This document shows, one piece after another, positions 28,051 to 40,087 of a stretch of 64,000 nucleotides of DNA (positions are counted from its first letter, which is position 1; each line of letters starts with the position of its first letter). The stretch is from Struthio camelus. Lineage: Eukaryota > Chordata > Aves > Struthioniformes > Struthionidae. The notes beneath the pieces are model-generated. The model saw nothing but the letters and a program-made list of their open reading frames with translations. It was not told the origin of the DNA and did not search any database. The translations under genes and the position numbers were made by a program. The DNA lies in the NCBI RefSeq assembly GCF_040807025.1, contig NC_090981.1, forward strand, positions 39,659,817 through 39,723,816. The letters are read 5' to 3'.

Positions 28051-28422
28051 TATAGTATTTCTTTCTGGGAAGCAACGATTTTAAAGAATTCAAGTATGGG
28101 TAATCTGTGCATCATGACTTGCTAATGTTAAATGCAGCCAAAGAACTAACGCGAATTTAGGGTGCATTGGTAGGGACTATTGACTAGGGATAGTGATTTT
28201 ATATTACTTCTGCACTTAGCACTGGGGCAACCACTGCTGGAAAATCATGTCCGTTTCCATTGTCATCTGATAAATAAGGATACTGATAAATTAGAGAGGA
28301 CTGGCATAACTGTATAGTCTTAACACTGAATGAAGAAGAGGAAAATTATGATTAAGGGAGAGAGAAGGGCTTGAGAAGCTTCATCTTTTTAGCCTACTTA
28401 TTCTATTCTTATTCTATACTTA

Positions 28423-28446
28423 TTCTATTCTCCATGGAGAATAGAA
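28423..28446. repeat. 24-bp perfect palindrome
   Basis: The bases from 28423 to 28434 (TTCTATTCTCCA) are the exact reverse complement of 28435-28446, centred on CCATGG. It follows a run of three TTATTCTAT-like units at 28398-28430. Confidence 0.95.
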
Positions 28447-28650
28447 ATTTACCATGAGCAGGCATAGAGGCAACAAGTAGCCAGTAGCTAGAAGCTGCAT
28501 CAAAGTAATTCAAAGTAGAAAAATATTGAAACAATTTACCGTGAATTATAACACATTCTCCATCACTGACAATTTGCAAATCAAGAAATGGAGGCTTTTT
28601 ATTAAAGATGCGTTGTTTTTCAGACGAGAGTTAACTGACAAAAATCCTAG

Positions 28651-31600
28651 AGATCACACAAAGAATCCAATCAGCTAATCACACTGAACTCTCATTCCAC
28701 ATGATAAACCAAGGAGACACAAAGGGTGAATGGAAGAGGAGAATACAGCATCACAAAAATTTTCTCTCTACTTTCTAGTCCCTTTTGACACTCCCTTGGC
28801 ACAAGTCTTTCTGGGATTCAGTTTCCAATAGCTAGAGTGCGCTTCCTGTTTTTAAAATGATCATGTAATGCATCTGTTAAAGGAGGCTGACACATCATGC
28901 TACCAACACTGACATATGCCTGGAGGACAGTACATCTCTTACCGTTTTCAAAAGTGGTGCTCTTATTCCCTGCTATGTTCACAGATTCCAGAGGGAACCT
29001 ATGACTTTCCTGACAGCAAGCCTGTGTGCAATGGCACTTCCAGCACTTCCTAGTAAGAAGAACTGATGTCTATTATCGCCAGGCTTTTCACTGACACTGG
29101 TCTGTTACTAATGTGACACACTTACTGTAAGACAGAATACATTAGACCTGCGGTTTTAAGCTTGTCATATGCATATTTCAGACACTTATTTTTGAGAACT
29201 GTGTATTCTAGTCAGCTTGCACACTGTCCTGATAAAGTACTGACTCCCCAGTTCACATTATCTTTTCCCAGATCTGGCAAGCATGCTGTTTCTTCCCTCA
29301 CCCACTAGCACATTGCCTAAATATAGGCTTTTTTCTTAAATATAGACTCTCCATCTATTATCTTTTCCTATCCAGGCCATGCATAGCATCACCACTAACT
29401 GAGGACCATGTTCCACTGCTGCAGATTTTCCACTTTCACAGAGATATGGTTGGCAATTTCTATTGCAGGGAGACCAAATCTTCTCCTCTAGTTAGCAGCC
29501 ACTGTTCCACCCACTCTGACCCCTCTTTCAGCATCCCCTGAGCTCTTCTGGGGCTCTGGCACAGGGAAAGAAGACATTAGAGTTATAACCATTTTGCTAC
29601 CCACTCCAGAGCTAGCAGTCTGTTGCTGAGGGCAGTTGTTTATTTGTCTATTTCTAGAGCTGGCCCTAATGGCAAAAATATCTTCATATGGCAGTCATTG
29701 GACAACTTCAACAAATAATTTATAGTTATGCGGAGGAATTCATAGCAATAAACTTCTTCCAGTAAGTTTCTTGGTTTTTCTTTCCCAAACAAAGCTGGTA
29801 ATGTTGACTATAGACTACTCCCTTTTTGCATCCCCATTCTCTGTCTTCCCTTGCATAAACATCTCTGCCTTGCCTTCCCCTTTTGTTTCAGAAAACCAAA
29901 ATGATTTTTCCCCAGTAATTGCATGTTTTTGTAGATCATAATATACTTGTTTTCTTCTTTTCACTAACAGCTTCTTCCACCTCTCGAAATTCTCTATGAT
30001 GAAGAGCAAGTCTCTGTAGGAGTTGGAAGATAGTAGCATACGACGAACAAGCTATCTATGGATTTCCAATATATGATTTAAAGCCCAACACTAAATAACC
30101 AGCCAACCAGGTATAGCATAGGAATCACTGACTTAGCTTTTCAGCATGCACCATATGAAAAATCTGTATTCCTCAAAAGGAAGCCTATTTCTAAAAGGAG
30201 AAAGAAAGTAACATAAAAATTCTGAGAGAGGATCCCACTGGGTTTTTTTTTTGCAAAAACAGGGAGTATAAGTAGGGGATGGCATTCCTGGTGTTTGTTT
30301 TAAGCACCTCACACATCCTGCTGGCACTCCAGCAATAATTACATTTGCAAAAATAGAAGGAAAGGACAATTTTATAATCATAGGGGTTTAATCATGCAAC
30401 AGCTGGAACATATTTTAAGTAAGTTCCTGGATTTACTAAAGTTGCATGTCCTATAGTTTCTAATTAAAAATCCCCTAAATCCAGGTGCTACATGTCCTTG
30501 CAGCGAAGCCTGATCAGACGGCACTGCATGGGACACAAGGGAAGTTCCGTCATGTAGAAAAGAGCATCTGCTTCCCATCTATCAATATCCCACGGAAATA
30601 AGCTTGCAGCCCTCATTATTTCTGATAAATGCCTTTTGTATGTACTCTTGCAAATAGTAATGTGCATTACGTGAGCATTTGTAGTTTTAAATGACCAGAC
30701 TGTGCATTATTTTCAGCAGCTCTTGGGAGTTTTCTCTAATCTAAGAACATTTGGCTTCTTACACCTTGGAGTCAGTAAAAAAAAAAAAGTTTATGCCACC
30801 TTTCTATGTGACCGGGTCCACACACACAGGCTGTTTCAAAGGTCACAAATCTACCTGAATCTAGCTTGCCCGTTACGTTTTCACAGCAAAACAACATAGA
30901 AGTTTCTGCAGCTAGTGGCACAGGGGAAGTTAGATTAACTGGAAAGGCTTTGAGCAGAAGATTTGAACTAACATCACTACATCTGCAGCTGAGTCCATTC
31001 ACCTCCCTGCTGTCACATTTAAACCAAAGCTGTTGCTCCCCAACAGCTGGATATTCTTATTTACCGCAGATTTATTTAATGTTAAATTAGTTAGGTACAA
31101 ATTCAAGTAACTGAAAATTAAATGTGTTTTTGAAGCAAAACAACACTCATTCAGAGAACTGCAGAAATGTAATTGCTTTGGTTTTACTAAGCCAATGCAA
31201 ACACGAACATACAGGAGACCTAACAGTAGTTAATTTATATGTAACCAGGAAATCTGTGGGTTAGTCTTCTGCTCTCTAAGGTTACCCTGATATCAGTAAG
31301 CACCAAAGTCAGTTGAAGTAAAGGGTGAATTACAGGTGAGAAGGGCAATCAGATTGCCCCCTTTCAGGAGCAGTAAACTATTAATTTGCCTCTGGCTGCC
31401 CCAGGAAACCACACTTCAAGAAACTGTTCATTGGTTTGTAATTAAGAGTGAGGCAGAAAGGAAACTAACAGCAAATGAAGCTATTGTGAGCCTTGCTTGA
31501 GAGGAAGATGAATTCCTGGGAGCAAAGAATCAAAAGGAAAAAAGAACTAAGTAAAAGCCAGGAAACTGCCTGCACTTGTTTATTTTCAGTACGTTTTGAG

Positions 31601-33204
31601 GAACAATTTTGAGGTCTCCCTTGGTAGCTGACTGGGGCTGCCTTAGAGAACCCCAGCTTGATCTGTGTGTATCTCCTCCTCACAGAAGCTGTTTTGTAAA
31701 GCCAGGAATACCAACCAGCTCCTCAAGGCAAAAAGACAATGCGTAGTACAAACATGCTTCATACCACTAGCTCTGCCCTCAACAGGATGAGGGAAGGCTA
31801 TCCCAAAGCAAGGCTCTGCAAACAACAGCACTCATGCTAGAGGTTTCATGGTTTTAATAGTTTCATTAAAAAGAAATCAGAGCCCTCACGAAAAGATTTA
31901 AACCCAAATATACAAAACCTATGTATAACTAACACTTACTTCAAGAAGCTCAGTCCTCTGCCCCCATATGCCTGTTCTGCATGATGGAGCACGCTGTATG
32001 GATCTCTATGCTGGTGCGGAGCACAGGCCCTACTGAAAGACAGATGAATTAGCCAAAGTACAGCACTGTGCTGATGGGGCTATCCTCCCTCCAGGGCCCA
32101 TGCTAACATCCATGCACACACCACACTGCGCCACATGGACACACCAGAACCCTTGGTAAAAGGGTAGACACTACACTTTGTCTTTATCCCTCTAATAAAA
32201 ACTCATCTCCTAGAATTTTATCTATCCATAGGTTATGACTGCTCAAAAACACAAAAAGCCATGGAGCCACATGCAGTATGTCTTTCCAGCCACCTGAAGT
32301 TTTTGTTCTATACAGTTCTGGCAAAAAGGATTTAGGTTCTTCATAACAGTACCCAGGTTGGACTTATAGAGGCTCTATTTCAACTGCGCTCTTGTTTTGT
32401 AAGAATACTATGACAAGCAATAACTTACACTGCATGAAGTTCTTTGAGGTGTGGGGAGGAAGAGTTCTTGTAATTGGAAATGAAATCAGGGGCACTATGA
32501 ATGAGACATTTCTTCTTTCCTCAGCACCTGTCTCCCTATTTATGCAAAACATCTGAGGAACATATGTCAGGAGTTCAGCGTCTTTTAGATCAATCTTTTT
32601 AATATATCTTTTTCATTATTTTCACATTTCTGGCTTCATGCTTAAGGTCCTTAATATGTTTGGCTGTGATGGATATCTACTATAAATGTTAGAAGGACAG
32701 GACTCTTTGTAACTAAGCTGAGGTATGGTTCTGGCAAACTCTCCCTGTGATAAATCCAAAGTGATGCTTAAGGCTTGTTACACTTTTCCTCCGCTGTGTC
32801 TTAAGAACAAAACCAACATAGCTGTGATTCAGGAGCATGCCTTTGGTCCTCTGCGGCAGGCTGCTAACACGCTGCTACGAGAGTTGGAACAATAACCTCA
32901 AAAGGAGACAACTGTGACCTCAGTCTGCAGAATCCTGCTACGGAGCACCAGATCTGATTCCAGTAGAGATGAATTAACTAGTATTAGAGCTTTCCCTGAA
33001 CTGGGAACTGCCCTTATAATAAGGTTGATGGATAACATAGTTGATGGAAAAGGCTTTATAGTAATTACTTGCTGAGATTCCACATTGTACAAACAACTCT
33101 TTGACTGCAAGAAATGATCTGTAAAGGGAGCAGGCCAGTACTAACAGTGATGTGTAAGAAAGAGCTGAAGAAGTTCCAAACTGCAAAAAAACATTCACTC
33201 TGTA
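28651..33204. other. Intergenic: no gene recognised
   Basis: No coding region or named repeat is seen. A possible conserved non-coding element lies at about 31030-31190, and an amniote-repeat-like phrase at about 31285-31360. Confidence 0.65.
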
Positions 33205-34790
33205 GAGCTGCAGAATCACAGATCAATTTAGGTCAGAAGGGTCCTCCGGAGGTGATCTAGTCCAACTTCCTGCTCCAAGCAGGGCCTACTTCAAAGTGAG
33301 GTCAAGTTCCTCAGGGTCCTGTCCAGTTGTTTTGAATATCCCCAAGGATGGAGAGTCCACAGATTTTGTGGGCAACCTGTTCCAATGCTTAACAACCCTC
33401 ACTACGAAAAAACTCTTTCATATAGCCTGCTGCAATTCCTCTTTCTGTAGCTTGTGTCCATCACCTCTCTTCCTTTCAGTGCACATCTCCAGAAAGACTC
33501 TATAACCACCAACTAGGTAGATGAAAATGGCAATTAGGTTACCCTCTTAGCCTTCACTTCTCCAGGCTGAATAAAGCCAGTTCCCTCAGCCTCCCGTCAT
33601 ACATCCTGTGCTCCAGCATCCTAATCATCTTGGTGGTCCTGTGCTGGACTTGTTTCACATTGTTACTGTCTTTCATGTACTGGGGTCACCAAAACCAAAC
33701 ACAAATGCAGCCTCGGGAATGCTGAATAGAGGGGAATAATCCCTTCCCTTGACTTACTGACCACAGACTTGCTAATGCAGCCCAGTATGTGGTTGGCTTT
33801 CATCACTGCAAGGGTGCATTGCTGATTCATGTTCAACTTGTCCACAACAACCCCCAGACCCCTTTTTTGCAAAGCTGCCTCCCGGTCCGTCAGCAGTCAG
33901 CCTGTATTGTTGCATGGTTGTTCTGTGTCAGGTGCAGGATTTTGCATCTGTCCTTGCTGAACTTTGTGAGGTTTGCATTGCCCCTTTTCTCTAGCTTGTT
34001 GAGGTCCCTCAGAATGGCAGCTCTGCCCTTCAGCAACTCAGCCACTCCTCTCCCTATTTGGTGTCATTTGCAAATTTGCTGAGAGTACACTCCTCCCATC
34101 AACTAGGTCATTAAAGAAGGCATTAAACAACAGGGAGCTCAGTACCAACTCGAGAGTTAACCAGATACCAGCTGGTTAACATAACCACACATAACCAGCC
34201 ACCAGCTAGACTTGAGATCACTATTACCCTCTGATCTCAGTGGTTCAACCAGGTTTTCACCCACCTTTATATTCCACCCATCTGACCCATACCTTCACAA
34301 TTTGCCACAAGGGCACTACAGAAGATGGTGTCGAAAGCCTTGCTAAGCCAAGGCAAATGACATCCTCTGCTCTCTCCTCATCCACAGAGCCGGTCATCGT
34401 AACAGGCAAATTAGGAGGATCAGGCATGATTTTTCCTTGAAAAGCATGTGCTAGCTTTTCCCAAACATCTTCTTGTCCTTCTTGTGCCTGGACATAGCTT
34501 CCAAGAGGGTTTGCCTCATAATCTTACCAGGGATTGAAGGGAGACAAACCACCATGATGTTCTCTGAATCATTCTTCTTGCCCTTTTGAAGATGAGTGCA
34601 ACAATTTTCTTTCTCCGGGCATCAGAAACCTCCCCTAATCACCAAGACCATGATTAGAGAAATGATACAGCCTCTCAGTGACGGCCACTAGCCACCTCTA
34701 TACCCTTGTGGCATCCTGTCTGGTCCTATGGGCTTGTGAATTTCATATGCTTAAGTGTTCCAAATTCAGTCTTCCTTTACTCTTTGGTAG
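33205..34790 (-). mobile_element. CR1 LINE, 5'-truncated copy (minus strand)
   Basis: This is the clearest repeat of the window. Read on the plus strand it opens with AGAATCACAGATCAATTTAGG and GATCTAGTCCAACTTCC, the reverse complement of the avian CR1 3' end. It then follows CR1 order: CCCCAAGGATGGAGAGTCCAC, GGCAACCTGTTCCA, a lead-in to CACCTCTCTTCC, GGCTGAATAAAGCCAG, a GTGTCATTTGCAAATTTGCTGA segment, GTGTCGAAAGCCTTGCTAAG and CCAGGGATTGAAGGGAG. Similarity fades near GGTCCTATGGGCTTGTGAAT at about 34720-34790, so the copy is 5'-truncated, as most CR1 insertions are. All reading frames are broken by substitutions and indels. It is fossil sequence, not an active element. Phrases are quoted in short pieces from the sequence; the family comparison is from memory. 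Confidence 0.9.
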
Positions 34791-37700
34791 TGCTTATTTC
34801 CCAGCAATGACCAAGGCTATTATTTTGTAGCCCTAATTTATTCAAGTTTTAAAACAGTGATCATGAACACATCCAGCTATCACCAAATACCAGTAAATCT
34901 ATTCTGGAATACTTTAGAAAAGAGGTCCATTTTGGTGCAAGATTTAGATCTATCTTTGGAGTAAGCCAGACTATATCAAAAATCAAGGGCTGTAGTTTTC
35001 AATAAAATACTCAGAGGAATGCATCATACAGATTTCATGATGGACAGTCCATCTCAGATCTCACTAATATACCACTCTGCACCGTATCTTATACTTCCCA
35101 ATACGTTATTCAGCAACAAAGAATAATAGAGGAAATATTCCTTACTCCTAATTTCCAAGTTTCCCTCTTTGACTATGCTACATGAAGCATTTTGATTAAG
35201 AAGACTAATGAGTGAATTCCCCGATCTTTTACCCTTTTCATACCACTCAGGCAAAGGGAGATTTTGTTGGCAACCTTGGGCTAAACTTCTGGAAACACGC
35301 TCTGTTTTTTCTCTGCAGAATCTTGATGTTAAGCCTATCAAAGTCAGCAGAAAGATTTTGTTGCTTTTCAGTGTTTCCGTTTTTCTAGTACTGCAGCTGC
35401 AATGTTTTAATTAAGAGTAGGTTGTTTCCAATAGGAACTCTAGTTTGTCAAAAATATATACACTTCTTTAAGGTTTAGTTGCTTTGATCTCAACATGGCA
35501 TGTGAATTCTCAGCTGCTCAAAGTGTTCAAAATAAGAATACTTTAACTGTTTAACTTTTATTATCTTGCATTCCAGTTTCTCTTTGGACCAAATGAAAGG
35601 TAAATAGTTATTTCGCAAATGCCAGCACTTTGCCAAAAGTTCAGTGTTTCCTGGCAATGCGGACAAATTTAACACTGTAAAGGACCATACACTCGTCTTT
35701 TCAAAATAGCTTCTCTACTTATTTATTTTTCCATAATTGTGTGTACAGCTGCCATAGACTATGGTGTTTCATCTGATGTCTTGCTAAAATGCTGAAGTCA
35801 CAACATCTAGCGAACACTGTCGCTTTACCAAAGTCTTAGACTTGATGCAGCACTATGCAGTCTATTCATTCCTGGTCTATTCCTGGTCTCTTCATTGCTT
35901 TTCTGACTCATATTTACTTGTCTTCTGGCCATTCACATGGAAGGCAGTGTGTTCCACTGTGGATGTTAATATCGCACAAATGTAACTGTGCACAAACAGC
36001 ACCAACACAAGGACTCCTGACTACCTCTGTGAAACAGATATTCTTTCAGCAATATCACTGGTTTTGTAATTTCCCCTAAGCAGGAGATTTAATCAGTAGG
36101 ACACCTCAGCCACGAATGACATACATGATTGGAGCTGCGTGGATTCAAGCATGCCTTCATCTTTAGAGCACTTGCCAATCCACAGTGTGAGATGGAGCAT
36201 ACCCTCTTAGAAAAGGCAAGTCACTTAGGAAATTCATTCTACCAGGAAAACAGTAATCATTCTAAAGTTCAAAGGAAAAAAATTGTCATGGGGACATTGT
36301 TGTTAATGCTCAGAAAGGCTACATGAGGCTGTGTAAATTCCCTGAGGGGAGATATCCACTCAATTTCAGGAGTTGGCCTTGCTCTGCAAGGCTGAAGGAA
36401 AGAGTGGCCGGGGCAGTAGGGTTAGGTAGTCAGTCAGAGAAACCTTAATGTATTCTTTTCTCCTGAATATTCTGTGGAGCCTTGCCAAAAGTCACAGGGG
36501 AATATACTGAAGACTCAAGAGAGGGAAATTCATGCAAGGTATAGCAGATCACCCTGATGCAGCACATCTTAATTTTTACCTCCTTGTGACAGCACAAGCA
36601 AACCTGGTCCACAGCTGTAAAAGAAAATGATACTAATGAGGCCAGGGGTAATCCATCTCCTGTTACATATACTGCATGTCTCCCACTGGCTTCAGTAGGA
36701 GTGAAATTAGACGCACAATTTATGGGTATATTCAGAAACTATTATATACTGCAAGACAGGCTTATTGAATAACATCAGTTACAGACATGAAGAAAGGGAG
36801 CTATTTTCAAACTGCTCTAAGATGGAAAATGCAACAGTATCTCCAGGGATCTTTCTAAGCACCCTTTAGAAATATTATTTGGATTTACACTTCTAAGGCT
36901 CTTTCTGTAATCTCACCTGCTTTCCGTAACAGTGAAAGACTGTTTACTGTCTATGCCTTCCATCATGCAGCATTGTATAATTTATACAATGTAATCCAGC
37001 TTCACTCCATATTTCAGAACTGAGGCGTTCTAAACTGTTTTACAGCTTTGGAACTTAAAGACTGGTGTCATAAGCTGTAAGTCATTTTCTTGGTTTACAG
37101 ATGCTTCCTCTGATATGTCATAAAACTGTTGGTAATCGAATCCCATAAGGGACTGTTTTGAGAGCAGTTTGTGAATCAAATTCTGTTAATAATGAGCTTC
37201 TCATGTTTCCCTCTGTAGGAAAAGAGTTCTGCTACTCCTAAGCATTCCAGGTTCTCAGGGAAGCTGCAGAGGTCAGAGGATGCGGCCCTTCAAATGGATT
37301 CATCGTTTTTGTAGCATATGTTTTCAAGTGGATGCACAGAAGTTAAAATAAGGAAGAAGGTACGGGACTCCAGGTTTGCAAACATAATTCAGCAGTCTGT
37401 AAGGAAGGACAAAATAGCATATGAACATAACCTGGAGGCTATTTTTTAAATATTCATTATGTTCACCCACGTGCAAGAGGCTGAGCACTGCCCTCACGTG
37501 GTTCTGTTGGTCCAGAATGGTAGGGTACAGCACCTCAAAACAAAGCAGTCAGTAAATTGGAAACCTCCAAGAGTCCCCACTTGCTCTCTTGCCCAATTGT
37601 TTCTTTTTTCTGTCAAGCCTCACAGATTTGGGCTGTAGGCAGCAATCAGTTACCAGGACTGCGTTCCCTATGCCTTCTCACAAGCAAATTATTTTGCTGT

Positions 37701-39364
37701 TTTATCACTCTGGTTGCCACTCAGCCTTGCAATATGGCCTGGTCAGTATGTGTTATTAACCTGAATCCCAAACCCAAACCACTCTGAAGTGCCTAAAGAA
37801 GAGTGAGAGAGAGAAAGAGCTCTTAGAGGCTGGAATGGGAATTTGTGCTTCTCCAGGCAATACTGACAAATCCTGTTTTGAACAGAATATTTAGACTCTA
37901 ACCAGGGATCATGCCAAACTCTCCTGACTCTGGTCTTTGCTTCCTGGCTTTCTTCCAGTTGCTCTTAAAGCCTCTCTAGGTAGCTGCAGCCATCCAGGAA
38001 GAGACAGTGTTTGTTCACTGCTTGGTAAGGCCTATTCAGAAATGCAGATGTGGGACACAATTCAATATATTCAGGGACTTGGACATGGAAGTAGCTGCAC
38101 AGGCTTTTTCTGGGCATGGCCAAGATTTTACAATCTGGCCCAAAGTCAGAGGCAATTAGGGAAGGGGGAATCATGCTCTGGTTCCTGTTTTGTGCCAGGG
38201 GAGAAATAAACCACGCCAGCCCTGTGTTTGGCACTGACTGCTTCCTCTCTGCCCCGCACAGCTGCACTGGCAGACACATCTAGGGGAAGGGTGACATCTG
38301 GGCTCCCTCCCTCCCCTCTCCCACTCACCTTACCTTCACCCCTTCGCACAAGAGGATACCAGCAGCTGTGCAGGGGCCTGTGGTTCTGCCCCTCTGCATG
38401 TTGCATGCTCAGATGGAGCTTTTGACTTTGGTTTGAGCCTTTCTGGGTTTTGGGGCTGGTAGTAGAAGAGGGCAACATGACCAGGGCTATGTGGAGGAAT
38501 CTCTTTCACTGTAAGGCAAGGCATTTGTTCATCATTACTCTGGATAAAGCTACCAAAATACATACAGAGAATTACATTTCTGGCAATTGTCATCATACTA
38601 TTAAGAACAAAGTACGAGATCTGCATCAGATGCTTAGCTGGTAAATTCTCACCTCTCAGCAAACTCAGTCAGTGTCTGTTTAGATCTATTTGACCACAAA
38701 GCCATACCCCTCCCTTATACAGCCTTAGAAAATTAAGCAGCTTCTTTCCACCACTAAATTTTTCTGTTTGACATTGCTGCTTTTAAATTCCACAGCAGTC
38801 TATAGTTCCAGGGAGCCCCAGCACAGAGGAAATCATAAGCACTACGTTATACCTAGAAAAGAATTCTAAGAGGTGAAATACTCACCTGCACATACTCACA
38901 CACCCATGATACTACGGACCATCAACACTGAGGACTGCGGTCCCCATGTATACTCGCACCTCCTGCGGTTATATGATATACTCCAGCCTCTCAAGCATAT
39001 TCTTCCCTAGCATGTGAAAGGACTAAAGACATTGCATGACAAAGGAGAAGGTGCAGTCCTGGGCAGGGGAGCAACAGAGCCCTTCCAGACGGCCTATATC
39101 CGTCTGCAGAATAGCAGAGTCCCTCTCCTGCTCTGAGATCCCATATGCCAGACAGCCAGTTTACATCTGGGGGAAGCGAGGAGAGGGCTGCAACCCAGTG
39201 CTGCACATGTGCACAGTACAGACCAGGCTGCAAGGATGCACAAAATCAGAGCCAGCTACGTGAATCTCACTTTCCGCACACAAGGCCTGGCAGAGCAGTC
39301 ATATTCATTTACATGTCCAGACTTCTTAGTGTCATCCTGAACTGCACAGACACATGAAAAATAA
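34791..39364. other. Intergenic: no gene recognised
   Basis: Several overlapping short open frames occur around 37937-38662 on both strands, in a locally GC-richer stretch. None shows a domain, signal peptide plus domain, or splice structure that I can support. The 10-bp palindrome at 36971-36991 is listed separately. Confidence 0.65.
36971..36991. repeat. 10-bp inverted repeat around a single base
   Basis: CATTGTATAA and TTATACAATG flank one T. The arms are perfect. Confidence 0.95.
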
Positions 39365-39690
39365 ATTTCATTGATTTGTCTAAAACATGTGGTCCTTACT
39401 GCAAAGTGACCGTATGTCCTAAGATCAAGGGGTTCATTCAAGAAAATATCCCTTGTTTGCCTGTCTTTATACCCTCCAATAAAATATGCAGCACTATCAT
39501 ATTTCCTCCTCCTGTTAGCCTTTCCATACTAAATAGTTCTGGTCTTTTTAAAGTTCTCCTCATGTGGTTTCTCCTCCCCAGGCATTGGATAATTTTCATT
39601 GCTTTACTGTGGACTCCTCTCTTGTACAATAGCTTCCTTTAATCTCTTCTCCGGTGAGAGCCAGTTATCTGCCACAAGCTTTTCAGGATA
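39365..39690 (-). mobile_element. Old CR1/L3-like LINE fragment (minus strand)
   Basis: The plus strand shows the antisense CR1/L3 pattern: CAGCACTATCATATTTCCTCC, CCTTTCCATACTAAATAG, TCTTTTTAAAGTTCTCCTCA, a short run of CCCCAGGCATTGGATAATTTTC, then TTGCTTTACTGTGGACTCC. The short open frames here (39376-39642 and its reverse) are by-products of the repeat. Boundaries are uncertain. Confidence 0.55.
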
Positions 39691-40040
39691 TGAGGAGGAA
39701 AAAGATCTTCCACATCTTTAATTGTATTGAGTGGAAATTTTAGAAGAGCTATGTTCTCCCTAAGCATCTGCATCCCCTTATTAAATAGTTTGCCTTCATC
39801 AGACGGGCAATCACAGCCAGCCTTGACCTGACCCTCTTCTGAAGAGGAAATGTGCCTGAGGCTTGAGATCGCTCTTCTGCTTTGCTAAGTTTCTTTAAGG
39901 GATCATGGGAAATCACATCTGACAACCACAAGGAATGAACAGGGGAAGTGCTAACCCTAAGGAAAGAATCTACAGGAGGGCAGGCATAAACAGTATTCAG
40001 GCTTGTTAAGTCTAAAACCTCTTGTAGTTAAAAGAATGCC

Positions 40041-40087
40041 AGGAAGAAAAGGAGGAGGGGAAAGAAAGAGGGAGACAGAAAGGAGAA
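40041..40087. repeat. Purine-rich (GA) tract
   Basis: About 45 bases are almost entirely A and G (for example AGGAGGGGAAAGAAAGAGGG), giving a strand-biased polypurine stretch. Confidence 0.8.

Larger units (their letters stand above)
27790..28650 (+). mobile_element. Old CR1-like LINE fragment (plus strand), end of ORF2 plus 3' part
   Basis: In the plus direction the sequence follows the ancient sauropsid CR1 pattern: AACTTGGCAGATGATGGCAGG, AATAATCTGGACTGGCAAA, AAATCATACATGTAGGA, TTTCTGGGAAGCAACGATTT, GCACTGGGGCAACCACTGCTGG, AAATTAGAGAGGACTGGC, then GAACAATTTACC and ATTCTCCATCACTGACAATTTG with AATCAAGAAATGG. It is strongly diverged, with a 16-bp tandem duplication (28019-28050) and an A/T-rich insertion with a palindrome (28396-28446) relative to the usual order. 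No reading frame survives. The exact ends are uncertain by some tens of bases. Confidence 0.75.

Noticed and set aside
33296..34440. Several plus-strand open frames of 66-97 codons
   Set aside because: They run antisense through the CR1 copy and are repeat by-products.
37937..38662. Cluster of overlapping open frames on both strands
   Set aside because: Frames overlap mutually on both strands without a domain or splice consistency; likely chance in a GC-richer patch.
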